This document shows, piece by piece, positions 1 through 7,498 of a stretch of DNA of 64,000 bases (position 1 is its first letter; each line of letters starts with the position of its first letter). Where the stretch lies: assembly GCF_016469035.1 (NCBI RefSeq), contig NZ_JAEHJZ010000004.1, positions 261,683 to 325,682 of the forward strand. Reading direction: 5' to 3'. A program made the translations under genes and the position numbers. Source of the stretch: Gelidibacter salicanalis (GTDB lineage Bacteria; Bacteroidota; Bacteroidia; Flavobacteriales; Flavobacteriaceae). The notes beneath the pieces are model-generated. The model saw only the letters and a list, made by a program, of their open reading frames with translations. It was not told the DNA's origin and made no database searches.

Positions 1-301
1 CATTATTATGCTGTCGTGCCAACGCCGCAATTTCTTTACTCCAACATAACGCTGAACGCACCCCTTGGTGTTTATTTGCGGTCATATTGGCGCCGTTACC
101 GCTACCGCAGATAATAATTCCAAAATCTACCGTCTTATCCTCAACATCCTTAGCTACGGGATGTACAAAATCAGGATAGTCTACACTATCATTGGTATTG
201 GTTCCGTAATTTTTAACCACGTAATCTTTCTTTTCTAAATGCTTCATAATAGCCTCTTTGTACTCCGTACCAGCGTGATCATTACCAATTGAAATTTTCA
301 T
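1..301 (-). CDS. rpiB: ribose-5-phosphate isomerase B, N-terminal 100 residues (cut by window edge)
   Basis: Translating the minus strand from the ATG at 301 gives MKISIGNDHAGTEYKEAI, followed by YPDFVHPVAKDV and GIIICGSGNGANMTANK. This is the RpiB/LacAB sugar-phosphate isomerase fold, which interconverts ribose-5-phosphate and ribulose-5-phosphate in the pentose phosphate pathway. The N-terminal GNDHAG and the active-site CGSGNG segment with its Cys are both visible. The frame is still open at base 1, so about 40-45 C-terminal residues lie outside the window. It is transcribed away from rnr across a long AT-rich gap. The family assignment is secure; allose-phosphate isomerase activity cannot be excluded. 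Confidence 0.93.
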   Translation of the reverse strand, partial: MKISIGNDHAGTEYKEAIMKHLEKKDYVVKNYGTNTNDSVDYPDFVHPVAKDVEDKTVDFGIIICGSGNGANMTANKHQGVRSALCWSKEIAALARQHNN

Positions 302-319
302 ATATGTTGTGTTTTGTTT

Positions 320-328
320 CGTGGATAA
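320..328 (-). promoter_or_regulatory. DnaA box, one mismatch
   Basis: The plus strand reads CGTGGATAA, so the minus strand is TTATCCACG. It differs from the consensus only in the last base. It lies 19 bases upstream of the rpiB start, so it could also affect rpiB transcription. Confidence 0.4.
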
Positions 329-611
329 AGTTACTAAATGCTCTTAAATAAAAGGATATATTTATACATCTATATAGTAGGACAGAACACGTTGTTAACA
401 ACCCTCAAAGTTCTATTCATTACTTGTTAATATCTTGTAGCTAATTTCTAACATTAAAATTTTTATAAACCAGTTATTTTTACAACCAAGCTTACAAACA
501 TCAATTCCTAAAATTTAAGCCATTTTCTTCTGTTTACTTATCATTATCAAAAGAGGCTGCTGTAAACATAAAAATAGAATAATCTTATCATGAAAAAGTA
601 AGTATTTAGGG

Positions 612-631
612 TTATCAACAGTTGTTAATAA
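612..631. promoter_or_regulatory. pair of imperfect DnaA boxes in inverted orientation
   Basis: TTATCAACA (612-620) is followed after two bases by TGTTAATAA (623-631, the reverse complement of TTATTAACA). Each differs from TTATNCACA at one position. Together they form a near-palindrome, an arrangement that would place two DnaA monomers head to head. Confidence 0.4.
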
Positions 632-816
632 CAATGAAAATTAACCTTAAAATCAGCGTATTCGGATCAGATAACCTGTTAACTTCATCATAACAAAATG
701 TCAACTACAGACTTTCAAAGCAAAACCTAAAAAAGTTATAACGGCTATTAACATCCCATCATAACCATCATTATTTTTTTTAAATTTAAAGAAAAGCTTA
801 TTATAATATATACTAT

Positions 817-825
817 TGTGGATAA
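817..825 (-). promoter_or_regulatory. perfect DnaA box
   Basis: The plus strand reads TGTGGATAA, so the minus strand is TTATCCACA, an exact match to the consensus TTATNCACA. It is the strongest of the four boxes in this intergenic region. Confidence 0.6.
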
Positions 826-922
826 CTGTTTTAAAACCCAAGTTTAGAGTTTGTAAAAAGTTGCAAGGATTGACTTTTCTTAAATTTGATGTAAAGGAAA
901 CTTTCATTTAATATATAAATTG

Positions 923-930
923 TAGTTTTG
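923..930 (+). promoter_or_regulatory. candidate -7 element for rnr
   Basis: TAGTTTTG matches the Bacteroidota -7 consensus TAnnTTTG, about 90 bases before the rnr start. I see no TTG at the usual -33 distance, so this is a weak candidate. Confidence 0.3.
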
Positions 931-1021
931 TAAAAACTTAATTACCAATCTTCTCCTTTAATTGAGTTACAAATAACAGAATTTCGTTTAACTTTAGAAA
1001 TTCAATATGATTACATTATAA

Positions 1022-3220
1022 ATGACAAAAAAAAGAAGAAAGGGATCGTCAAACAAGATCTCCAACCTAACAAATACAATTCTAAGTATTTTAAAAAAAG
1101 ATAGAAACCAATCCTTTAACTATAAACAAATTGCTGCTAAACTTGAGGTTGATGATGCCTCCAGTAGAAATCAAATTATAAAGAAACTACAGGAGTTACT
1201 AGTTAAAAAAGAAATAGAAGAAACAGAACGCGGTAAGTTTAAAGCTGTTGTAAATACAGAATATCATACTGGAATCCTCGATATGGCCGCCAGGGGATCA
1301 GGATACATTATCAGTGCTGATTTTGATGAAGATGTTTATATCTCTTCAAACAATATCAACAAAGCTTTAAATGGCGATGAAGTTGAATTTTACGTCTATA
1401 AACGTAGAAAGCAAGGCAAGTTTGAAGGTGAAATTACAAACATCATCAAGCGTGCTAAAAGCGAGTATGTTGGAGTCATTCAAATTCATGACAATTATGC
1501 CTTTGTAGTGGTCAATGGGACTAAGATGTACACAGACATTTTTGTGCCAATCAATAAAATTAACAACGCTGAAAATGGCGATGTGGTATTGGTATCACTT
1601 GAAAGCTGGGAACAAAAAGAAGATTCGCCTAAAGGTGCCGTTATAAAAGTTTTAGGAAAGCCTGGAGAACACAATACAGAAATTCACGCTATTCTGGCAG
1701 AATATGGTCTTCCATACGATTTTCCTCCGGAAGTCGAAGAATATGCCAATACGCTTGATACCTCAATTACAGATGCTGAAATTGCCAAACGTCGCGATAT
1801 GCGTGATGTACTCACCTTTACCATCGATCCAAAAGATGCTAAAGATTTTGATGATGCCTTATCATTTGAAATGCTAGATAATGGCTTGTTTGAAATAGGA
1901 ATTCACATTGCTGATGTGTCGCATTATTTACAAGAGGGCACCATTTTAGATGATGAAGCTTATGAACGTGCAACCTCAGTATATTTGGTAGATAGGGTAG
2001 TACCTATGCTTCCAGAGGTGCTGTCCAACAATGCCTGTTCGTTACGTCCCAACGAAGAAAAATATACATTTTCTGCGGTTTTTCAAATGAATAATAAAGC
2101 CGAAATTAAATCACAATGGTTTGGAAGAACAGTGACGTATAGTGATGCACGTTTTGCTTATGAAGAAGCACAATCCATTATTGAAACTAAAGAAACTCAT
2201 ATTCCTGAGGAGATTTCCATTACAGGAAAAGCATATGAAGTGGACCAAAAAGTAGCAGATGCTGTTTTAAAAATGGACGATTTGGCAAAAATTATGCGTC
2301 GTGAACGTATGAAAGATGGCGCCATTTCATTTGATAAAGTAGAAGTAAAGTTCAATCTGGATGAAGAGGCAAACCCAATTGGGGTATTCTTTAAAACCAG
2401 TCAAGATGCCAACAAACTGATTGAAGAATTTATGTTGCTGGCCAATAAAAAAGTAGCACAATATATCGGCAAGCAATCGCCTAAAAAGACCTTTGTATAC
2501 CGTGTGCATGATGAGCCAGATGCTGCTAAGTTAGCGGCATTACAAGGTGTAGTATCTAAGTTTGGTTACAAACTTAATTTTAAGGATCGCAATAGCATAT
2601 CGTCTTCCTTAAATGGAATGTTACGCGATGTTCAAGGTAAAGCAGAGCAAAATTTAGTCGATACCTTGACTATTAGAACGATGAGTAAAGCAGAATATAC
2701 CACGCAAAACATCGGACATTACGGTTTAGCATTTGATTATTATACGCATTTTACCTCACCAATCCGTCGTTATCCTGATGTGATGGTACACCGTTTGTTG
2801 CAACATTACCTCGATGGTGATAAATCAGCAAACGAAGCTATTTACGAAGAGAAGTGTAACCACTCCAGTAATATGGAAAACCTGTCTACAAAAGCAGAAC
2901 GTGATTCGATAAAATACATGCAGATTAAGTTTATGGAAAACCATAAAAATGAAGAATTTGTGGGTGTTATTTCAGGGGTTACGGACTGGGGAATTTATGT
3001 AGAAATTGTCAGCAATAAATGTGAAGGTATGGTATCTGTCAGAGATATGAATGATGACCATTATGAATTTGACGAGACAGAATACGCTTTGGTTGGTAAA
3101 AAATCAGGCATAAGTTATCAACTTGGGGAAGAAGTAGTTGTAAAAGTTAAAAACACAGATTTAGTTAAGAAACACCTTGATTTTACGCTAATTGGAAAAC
3201 CACAGATTATAGAATTGTAA
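1022..3220 (+). CDS. rnr: ribonuclease R (3'-5' exoribonuclease)
   Basis: This 732-residue protein has the full RNase R layout: an N-terminal winged-helix segment (about residues 10-65), cold-shock-type OB domains (about 65-240), the RNB catalytic domain (about 250-590) and a C-terminal S1 domain (about 640-725, EFVGVISGVTDWGIYVEI). The catalytic Asp cluster DPKDAKDFDDALSF begins at residue 269. The HFTSPIRRYPDVMVHR signature of RNB enzymes is present. RNase R degrades structured RNA in quality control and rRNA turnover. The start ATG at 1022 follows an AT-rich leader and agrees with the family's Lys-rich N terminus. It diverges from rpiB and appears to have its own promoter. Confidence 0.96.
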   Translation: MTKKRRKGSSNKISNLTNTILSILKKDRNQSFNYKQIAAKLEVDDASSRNQIIKKLQELLVKKEIEETERGKFKAVVNTEYHTGILDMAARGSGYIISADFDEDVYISSNNINKALNGDEVEFYVYKRRKQGKFEGEITNIIKRAKSEYVGVIQIHDNYAFVVVNGTKMYTDIFVPINKINNAENGDVVLVSLESWEQKEDSPKGAVIKVLGKPGEHNTEIHAILAEYGLPYDFPPEVEEYANTLDTSITDAEIAKRRDMRDVLTFTIDPKDAKDFDDALSFEMLDNGLFEIGIHIADVSHYLQEGTILDDEAYERATSVYLVDRVVPMLPEVLSNNACSLRPNEEKYTFSAVFQMNNKAEIKSQWFGRTVTYSDARFAYEEAQSIIETKETHIPEEISITGKAYEVDQKVADAVLKMDDLAKIMRRERMKDGAISFDKVEVKFNLDEEANPIGVFFKTSQDANKLIEEFMLLANKKVAQYIGKQSPKKTFVYRVHDEPDAAKLAALQGVVSKFGYKLNFKDRNSISSSLNGMLRDVQGKAEQNLVDTLTIRTMSKAEYTTQNIGHYGLAFDYYTHFTSPIRRYPDVMVHRLLQHYLDGDKSANEAIYEEKCNHSSNMENLSTKAERDSIKYMQIKFMENHKNEEFVGVISGVTDWGIYVEIVSNKCEGMVSVRDMNDDHYEFDETEYALVGKKSGISYQLGEEVVVKVKNTDLVKKHLDFTLIGKPQIIEL

Positions 3221-3262
3221 CAATTGTGCTCTAGGTTCTACTAATCTTTTAAACATCAACTT

Positions 3263-3559
3263 ATGATCCTCACTACCACCAACTCTATAGAAGGGTTTAA
3301 AATTTTGGAATATAAAGGCATCGTTTCCGGTATTTCCGTCAACGCTCAAAAAATGACCATGACCTTCAATGTTGAAAAATATTATGAAGGTGTTGGGGTG
3401 AGTATGAGTCAAGTAAAGGAGCAGGCCTTTCAACAATTGCAGGACAATGCCAGAAACCTTAATGCCAATGCTATTGTGGGCATAAAGGTAGATATTGAGG
3501 TTACTGCCAGTAATTACATAGCCGTTTCTGTTACGGGAACCGCAGTTTCTGTAGCCTAA
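3263..3559 (+). CDS. YbjQ-family (UPF0145) protein
   Basis: This 98-residue protein matches the YbjQ / putative heavy-metal-binding family. It starts MILTTTNSIEGFKILEYKG, then runs VKEQAFQQLQDNARNLNANA and ends in a beta-strand-rich VTGTAVSV tail. These are the conserved family segments, and the length is typical (about 100-110). The family forms pentameric beta/alpha shells; its biochemical role is unknown and metal binding is only presumed. It starts 42 bases after rnr on the same strand and may be cotranscribed with it. Confidence 0.85.
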   Translation: MILTTTNSIEGFKILEYKGIVSGISVNAQKMTMTFNVEKYYEGVGVSMSQVKEQAFQQLQDNARNLNANAIVGIKVDIEVTASNYIAVSVTGTAVSVA

Positions 3560-3667
3560 GTTTTAAGTTATATTTATCAGATGATTTAGTTAAAAAGTGC
3601 TTTCAAAGTATTAAATTGAGGGTAGTTTTTTAACTACAGTAGACTTTAAAAATATAAAACACTAATT

Positions 3668-4342
3668 ATGAAAATACTTGTAATGGTAATGTCCCTATTT
3701 TTAGGTGTACAATCCATAGCCCAAGAGGGTATAGAAAAAAATATTGGAGATTTTGATGCACTGAAAGTTTACGATTTAATCAATGTGACTTTGGTGAAGG
3801 CTAATGAAAATAAAGCGATCATTTCCGGAGACCACAAAAGCGATGTGGAATTGGTTAACAAAAATGGTACCCTGAAAATAAAAATGCGCTTAGGAGAAAA
3901 ATTTGATGGTAACAAAACTAATGTGACTTTGTATTATAGAAATATTAGGGTTGTGGATGTCAATGAAGGGGCCTATGTGAGTTCTGAAGACACCTTTAAA
4001 CAGCACAAAATGGAACTCAGAGCCCAAGAAGGCGGCATCATTAAATTGAAGCTGGATGTTAGTGAAAATGAAGTTAAAGCCGTTACAGGTGGTGAAGTAC
4101 AAGTTTCTGGTAATGCCGTAAGACAGGATATTTCCATAAATACTGGTGGCATTTTCAATGGAAAATCTTTTGAGACAGAAGCTACACATGTATCCATTAG
4201 AGCAGCCGGAGAGGCCCATATTAATGCTTCAAAAGTGGCTGATATTAAAATAAGAGCTGGAGGTGATGTGTATATTTACGGAAATCCAGAACAAGTAAAT
4301 GAGAGCAAGGTGTTGGGTGGCCGTATTAAACGCATGAATTAA
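3668..4342 (+). CDS. secreted GIN-domain (DUF2807-type) protein
   Basis: This 224-residue protein has an N-terminal signal peptide (MKILVMVMSLFLGVQSIAQ, cleavage near residue 19). A repetitive right-handed beta-structure follows: short strands ending in polar turns, such as EVQVSGNAVRQDISINTGG and SIRAAGEAHINASKVADIKI. This is the head-GIN / DUF2807 adhesin-like fold, usually periplasmic or outer-surface in Bacteroidota. The C-terminal 'GDVYIYGNPEQVNESKVLGG' is the typical family end. The function is unknown. It is a stand-alone gene followed by about 120 bases before the LysE-type gene. Confidence 0.8.
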   Translation: MKILVMVMSLFLGVQSIAQEGIEKNIGDFDALKVYDLINVTLVKANENKAIISGDHKSDVELVNKNGTLKIKMRLGEKFDGNKTNVTLYYRNIRVVDVNEGAYVSSEDTFKQHKMELRAQEGGIIKLKLDVSENEVKAVTGGEVQVSGNAVRQDISINTGGIFNGKSFETEATHVSIRAAGEAHINASKVADIKIRAGGDVYIYGNPEQVNESKVLGGRIKRMN

Positions 4343-4463
4343 AAATCTCTTATGTTATAGGTGTTTGATAATGAACCAATGCCTATGATTGATCAGGTTT
4401 TTGAAAACCTCTGAGTACTATAAACACTAAAAATTTATGTAGCTTTGTTGAAACACAAGTTTT

Positions 4464-5150
4464 ATGTTTGACGACATTTTATCGGCTATCCCTTTCGGAT
4501 TTATACTGGCATTTACAATCGGGCCAGTATTTTTTGTACTTCTGGAAACTGGTGCTACAAAAGGATTTAAAAGTGCCCTAATTTTTGATTTGGGCGTGAT
4601 GTTGGCGGATATTTTATTTATTGCTGTGGCATTTTTTAGTACCAATAAATTATTGGATAAAATTAAGGATGACCCCAATTTTCTGGTATTTGGCGGTATG
4701 ATTCTAGTGGTTTACGGCATTATTAGCTTTACAAAAACTTCAAAATCCTTCCGCTCCATTGTTCGAGAATACCATAAGGTGGAACTCCAAAAAAATTACG
4801 GTAAGCTTTTTTTAAAGGGATTTTTACTGAATTTTATCAACATCGGTGTACTGGTGGGGTGGGTAGGCTTTATCATCATTGCCAATTCATTCACTGAAAC
4901 CAAAGGCGGTGTTATTGTCTTTTTAAGTACCATTCTGGTGACCTATTTTATCATCGATATTTTTAAGATTCTTATTGCTAAGAAACTTAAGAATAAGCTC
5001 ACCCCACGCCTTATTTTTAAGGCAAAAAAGATTATCGCTTTAGTGATCTTGGGTTTTGGAATTTTACTCCTTTCCCAGGTCTTCTTCCCAAAAGAAAAGG
5101 AATTGCTTAAAGACCAATTGGAACAAATCAACCCTTTTGACGCCGAATAA
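4464..5150 (+). CDS. LysE-family transporter, inner membrane
   Basis: This 228-residue, very hydrophobic protein has about six predicted membrane segments. The N-terminal 'PFGFILAFTIGPVFFVLLETG' is the LysE/RhtB signature (a GPxFxxxxxxxxxxG-like motif near residue 20). The family exports amino acids or related small solutes by proton exchange; the substrate cannot be read from sequence. A TAGCTTTG at 4440-4447 is a possible -7 element only 16 bases before the start codon. The next gene is a separate lipoprotein gene on the same strand. Confidence 0.88.
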   Translation: MFDDILSAIPFGFILAFTIGPVFFVLLETGATKGFKSALIFDLGVMLADILFIAVAFFSTNKLLDKIKDDPNFLVFGGMILVVYGIISFTKTSKSFRSIVREYHKVELQKNYGKLFLKGFLLNFINIGVLVGWVGFIIIANSFTETKGGVIVFLSTILVTYFIIDIFKILIAKKLKNKLTPRLIFKAKKIIALVILGFGILLLSQVFFPKEKELLKDQLEQINPFDAE

Positions 5151-5207
5151 TCTGCAGGATCACGCAACCATTTCGAATTGGTTCCATCTATTTAGAAACC
5201 TTATGTT

Positions 5208-5675
5208 ATGAAAAGCGTACTCATTCTCGTATTAGCTACGTTTATATTCACGGCTTGCAACTCTGACGACGATACTGTCGAAGCAGGAGATTATCTTATT
5301 TTCGGTCATTTTTATGGCATGTGTGGAGGAGAAGAATGTGTAGAAATTTTCAAATTGACGGATTCAAAACTCTATGAGGATACCAATGACAATTATACTT
5401 TAGATAATTTAAAATTCCGTGAGTTAGACCAAGCCACCTTTGATAAGGTAAAGGATTTTAAAAATGCGATTCCCGAACAATTACTAACAGACGAAACTAC
5501 TGTTTTTGGATGTCCAGATTGTGCTGATGGCGGTGGATTGTATATCCAACTCTCCTAAAATGAAAAACTATCTACCTGGAACCTCGACCAGATCAAAGAA
5601 AATGTACCTGAATATCTCCATAATTTTATTGATGAAGTGAATCAAAAGATCGCACTTATCAACAATAAAGCATAG
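5208..5675 (+). pseudogene. lipoprotein gene interrupted by an in-frame TAA stop
   Basis: The open part (5208-5558) encodes 116 residues with a lipoprotein signal ending FIFTAC (lipid-bearing Cys at residue 17) and two CxxC-like pairs, MCGGEEC and FGCPDC. After the TAA at 5556-5558 the same frame stays open for 38 more codons, NEKLSTWNLDQIKENVPEYL and onward through FIDEVNQKI, to a TAG at 5673. The downstream part has normal protein-like composition and looks like the natural C terminus of a beta-rich lipoprotein. One base change (for example AAA or GAA to TAA) would explain it. It is either a recent nonsense mutation, a sequencing error, or readthrough. I do not recognise the family. Confidence 0.7.
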
Positions 5676-5856
5676 TTTTTTTGGTCTGAATATTTAATCT
5701 TTCTAAAATATTAATATTCGCTTACCAGTTAATCAAGGTCGATAGCAGTCAAACCATTAGAAATTTGAGATAGAGAACTGGACTTTTTTTTAGATTGAAT
5801 GTTCATCAAATCCGTATGAACATAGATATATGCGTTTTTTTATACTTTTTAAACCA
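5676..5856. other. gene-free AT-rich stretch before the repeat array
   Basis: I see no coding frame, RNA gene or strong hairpin in this 181-base stretch. It leads directly into the tandem repeat array. Confidence 0.5.
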
Positions 5857-6890
5857 AATAAATCAGCTCTGATCAGACAAATCGGCGTCATCAGCGTTCC
5901 TTCGATTCAAACTTTAGAATAAAAAAACCCTCAACATAGTTGAAGGTTTCTTGAGGCATCAAGCGTCCCGATAGTTACCGGGAGAACCGCTGTAGAAGGT
6001 TTGATGGCTTTAATTAATTTTTCATAAAAATTTAGAATAAAATAAATAAATCAGCTCTCATCAGACAAATCCGCGTCATCAGCGTTCTTTCGATTTAAAA
6101 TTTAGAATAAAAAAACCCTCAACTTAGTTGAAGGTTTCTTGAGGCATCAAGCGTCCCGATAGCCATCGGGAGCACCGCTGTAGAAGGTTTATATGCTTTA
6201 ATCAATTTTTTATAAAAATTTAGAATAAAATAAATAAATCAGCTTTCATCAGACAAATCGGCGTCATCAGCGTTCCTTCGATTTAAAATTTAGAATAAAA
6301 AAACCCCCAACATAGTTGAAGGTTTCTTGAGGCATCAAGCGTCCCGATAGCCATCGGGAGCACCGCTGTAGAAGGTTTATGTGCTTTAATCAATTTTTTA
6401 TAAAAATTTAGAATAAAATAAATAAATCAGCTCTGATCAGACAAATCCGCGTCATCAGCGTTCCTTCGATTTAAAATTTAGAATAAAAAAACCCTCAACA
6501 TAGTTGAAGGTTTCTTGAGGCATCAAGCGTCCCGATAGCCATCGGGAGCACCGCTGTAGAAGGTTTATATGCTTTAATCAATTTTTTATAAAAATTTAGA
6601 ATAAAATAAATAAATCAGCTCTCATCAGACAAATCCGCGTCATCAGCGTTCTTTCGATTTAAAATTTAGAATAAAAAAACCCCCAACATAGTTGAAGGTT
6701 TCTTGAGGCATCAAGCGTCCCGATAGCCATCGGGAGCACCGCTGTAGAAGGTTTATGTGCTTTAATCAATTTTTTATAAAAATTTAGAATAAAATAAATA
6801 AATCAGCTCTCATCAGACAAATCCGCGTCATCAGCGTTCCTTCGATTTAAAATTTAGAATAAAAAAACCCCCAACATAGTTGAAGGTTTC
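5857..6890 (-). repeat. 188-bp tandem array of tRNA-Cys 3'-half remnants with hairpin and terminator
   Basis: The phrase AATCAGCT(C/T)T recurs at 5861, 6050, 6237, 6425, 6613 and 6801, a period of 187-189 bases. Read on the minus strand, each of the first five units contains 16 bases identical to tRNA-Cys (AAACCTTCTACAGCGG: anticodon-stem 3' side, variable loop and T-stem). A hairpin TCCCGAT-loop-ATCGGGA replaces the T-loop. The tRNA 3' end CGCTTGATGCCTC and the tRNA terminator follow. The remnants lie at 5951-6002, 6139-6190, 6327-6378, 6515-6566 and 6703-6754. The sixth unit merges into the intact tRNA-Cys. No tRNA 5' half is present in the remnants, so they cannot be tRNAs. Confidence 0.92.
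6861..6889 (-). terminator. rho-independent terminator of tRNA-Cys
   Basis: On the minus strand AAACCTTCAAC pairs with GTTGGGGGTTT around a TAT loop, with two G-U pairs, and runs into a T tract. It starts five bases after the tRNA 3' end. Each of the five array units carries its own copy, the first at 5921-5949. Confidence 0.85.
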
Positions 6891-6893
6891 TTG

Positions 6894-6964
6894 AGGCATC
6901 AAGCGGATTCGAACCGCTGTAGAAGGTTTTGCAGACCTCTGCCTAGCCACTCGGCCATGATGCC
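6894..6964 (-). tRNA. tRNA-Cys (anticodon GCA)
   Basis: The minus strand folds into a 71-nt cloverleaf. Acceptor GGCATCA pairs with TGATGCC, the discriminator base is T (U73, universal in tRNA-Cys), the anticodon loop is CTGCAAA with anticodon GCA (plus-strand 6930-6932), and the T-arm is GCGG-TTCGAAT-CCGC. CCA is not encoded. A terminator follows directly. The gene heads the 188-bp array, whose units copy its 3' half. Confidence 0.96.
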
Positions 6965-7015
6965 AAATTTGGAAGTGCAAATGTAAAAAAAATAAACGTG
7001 GTAAGCTATATAGTT

Positions 7016-7378
7016 CTATTTTTTTCGGCTTTCACTCATTTTAATCGTCACTTTTTCCACATCGCCACCAATTGGAGGATTCAATTTACTCACAGAAACG
7101 GTCACTTTTGTAACCAACTGATCTTCCTTAAAAATCCGGTTTAAGATCCGTTTGGCTACGGTTTCAAGCAAATATGAAGGCACTTGCATTTCTTCTTTAA
7201 TAATTTTGTTGAGTAACACGTAATCTACGGTATCACTCAATTTATCAGAGCTTGCAGAGGTTTGTAAATCGGCTTTTACCTTAAGATCTATCCGATAATC
7301 ACTCCCTATTTTTGTTTCTTCCTTTAAACATCCATGATGCGCAAACACCCTAATATTTTCAACTTTTATGACACCCAT
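7016..7378 (-). CDS. folB: dihydroneopterin aldolase
   Basis: About 120 residues from MGVIKVENIRVFAHHGCLKE, with the family's GCLKEETKIGSDYRID and the C-terminal 'SKLNPPIGGDVEKVTI' segment. FolB splits 7,8-dihydroneopterin to 6-hydroxymethyl-dihydropterin and glycolaldehyde in folate synthesis, and belongs to the T-fold enzymes that act as octamers. The frame is open to an ATG at 7396, but the ATG at 7378 gives the start seen in the family, so I prefer it. It diverges from glnS and follows the tRNA-Cys gene on the same strand. Confidence 0.92.
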   Translation of the reverse strand: MGVIKVENIRVFAHHGCLKEETKIGSDYRIDLKVKADLQTSASSDKLSDTVDYVLLNKIIKEEMQVPSYLLETVAKRILNRIFKEDQLVTKVTVSVSKLNPPIGGDVEKVTIKMSESRKK

Positions 7379-7430
7379 AATTCTATTTATAGCCACAAAA
7401 ATAAGGCATTTATAGAACTAAAAAAATCCC

Positions 7431-7438
7431 TAATTTTG
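7431..7438 (+). promoter_or_regulatory. -7 element of the glnS promoter
   Basis: TAATTTTG matches TAnnTTTG and lies 60 bases before the glnS start, in the divergent gap with folB. Confidence 0.4.
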
Positions 7439-7498
7439 CAATAGAATTCTTATTGCGCCTAAAAAAGCAACAAAGCACAAGAAATAAGCACGAGTCCT

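Larger units (their letters stand above)
302..1021. other. 720-bp AT-rich divergent intergenic region, candidate oriC
   Basis: No plausible gene lies here; the 68-codon minus-strand frame at 701-907 has unremarkable, low-complexity composition. The region is strongly AT-rich and lies between divergent genes. It holds a perfect DnaA box (TTATCCACA on the minus strand, 817-825), a one-mismatch box TTATCCACG (320-328), and two one-mismatch boxes facing each other, TTATCAACA at 612-620 and TTATTAACA (minus) at 623-631. A GTTGTTAACAAC palindrome sits at 391-402. DnaA boxes in an AT-rich divergent gap, with ParB-like sites 17 kb away and most genes to the right pointing right, fit a replication origin. 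The origin call is inference. Confidence 0.45.

Noticed and set aside
701-907. 68-codon minus-strand open frame in the intergenic region
   Set aside because: It has low-complexity composition, no recognised similarity and overlaps the perfect DnaA box; AT-rich DNA gives such frames by chance.
6613-6700. Hammerhead-ribozyme core, suggested by CTGATGA on the minus strand of each unit
   Set aside because: No GAAA box and cleavage triplet can be placed with supporting stems in either circular order.
5857-6890. CRISPR array, suggested by regular tandem units
   Set aside because: The whole 188-bp unit repeats, including the parts that would be spacers, and the unit is tRNA/terminator derived. There are no variable spacers and no cas genes.
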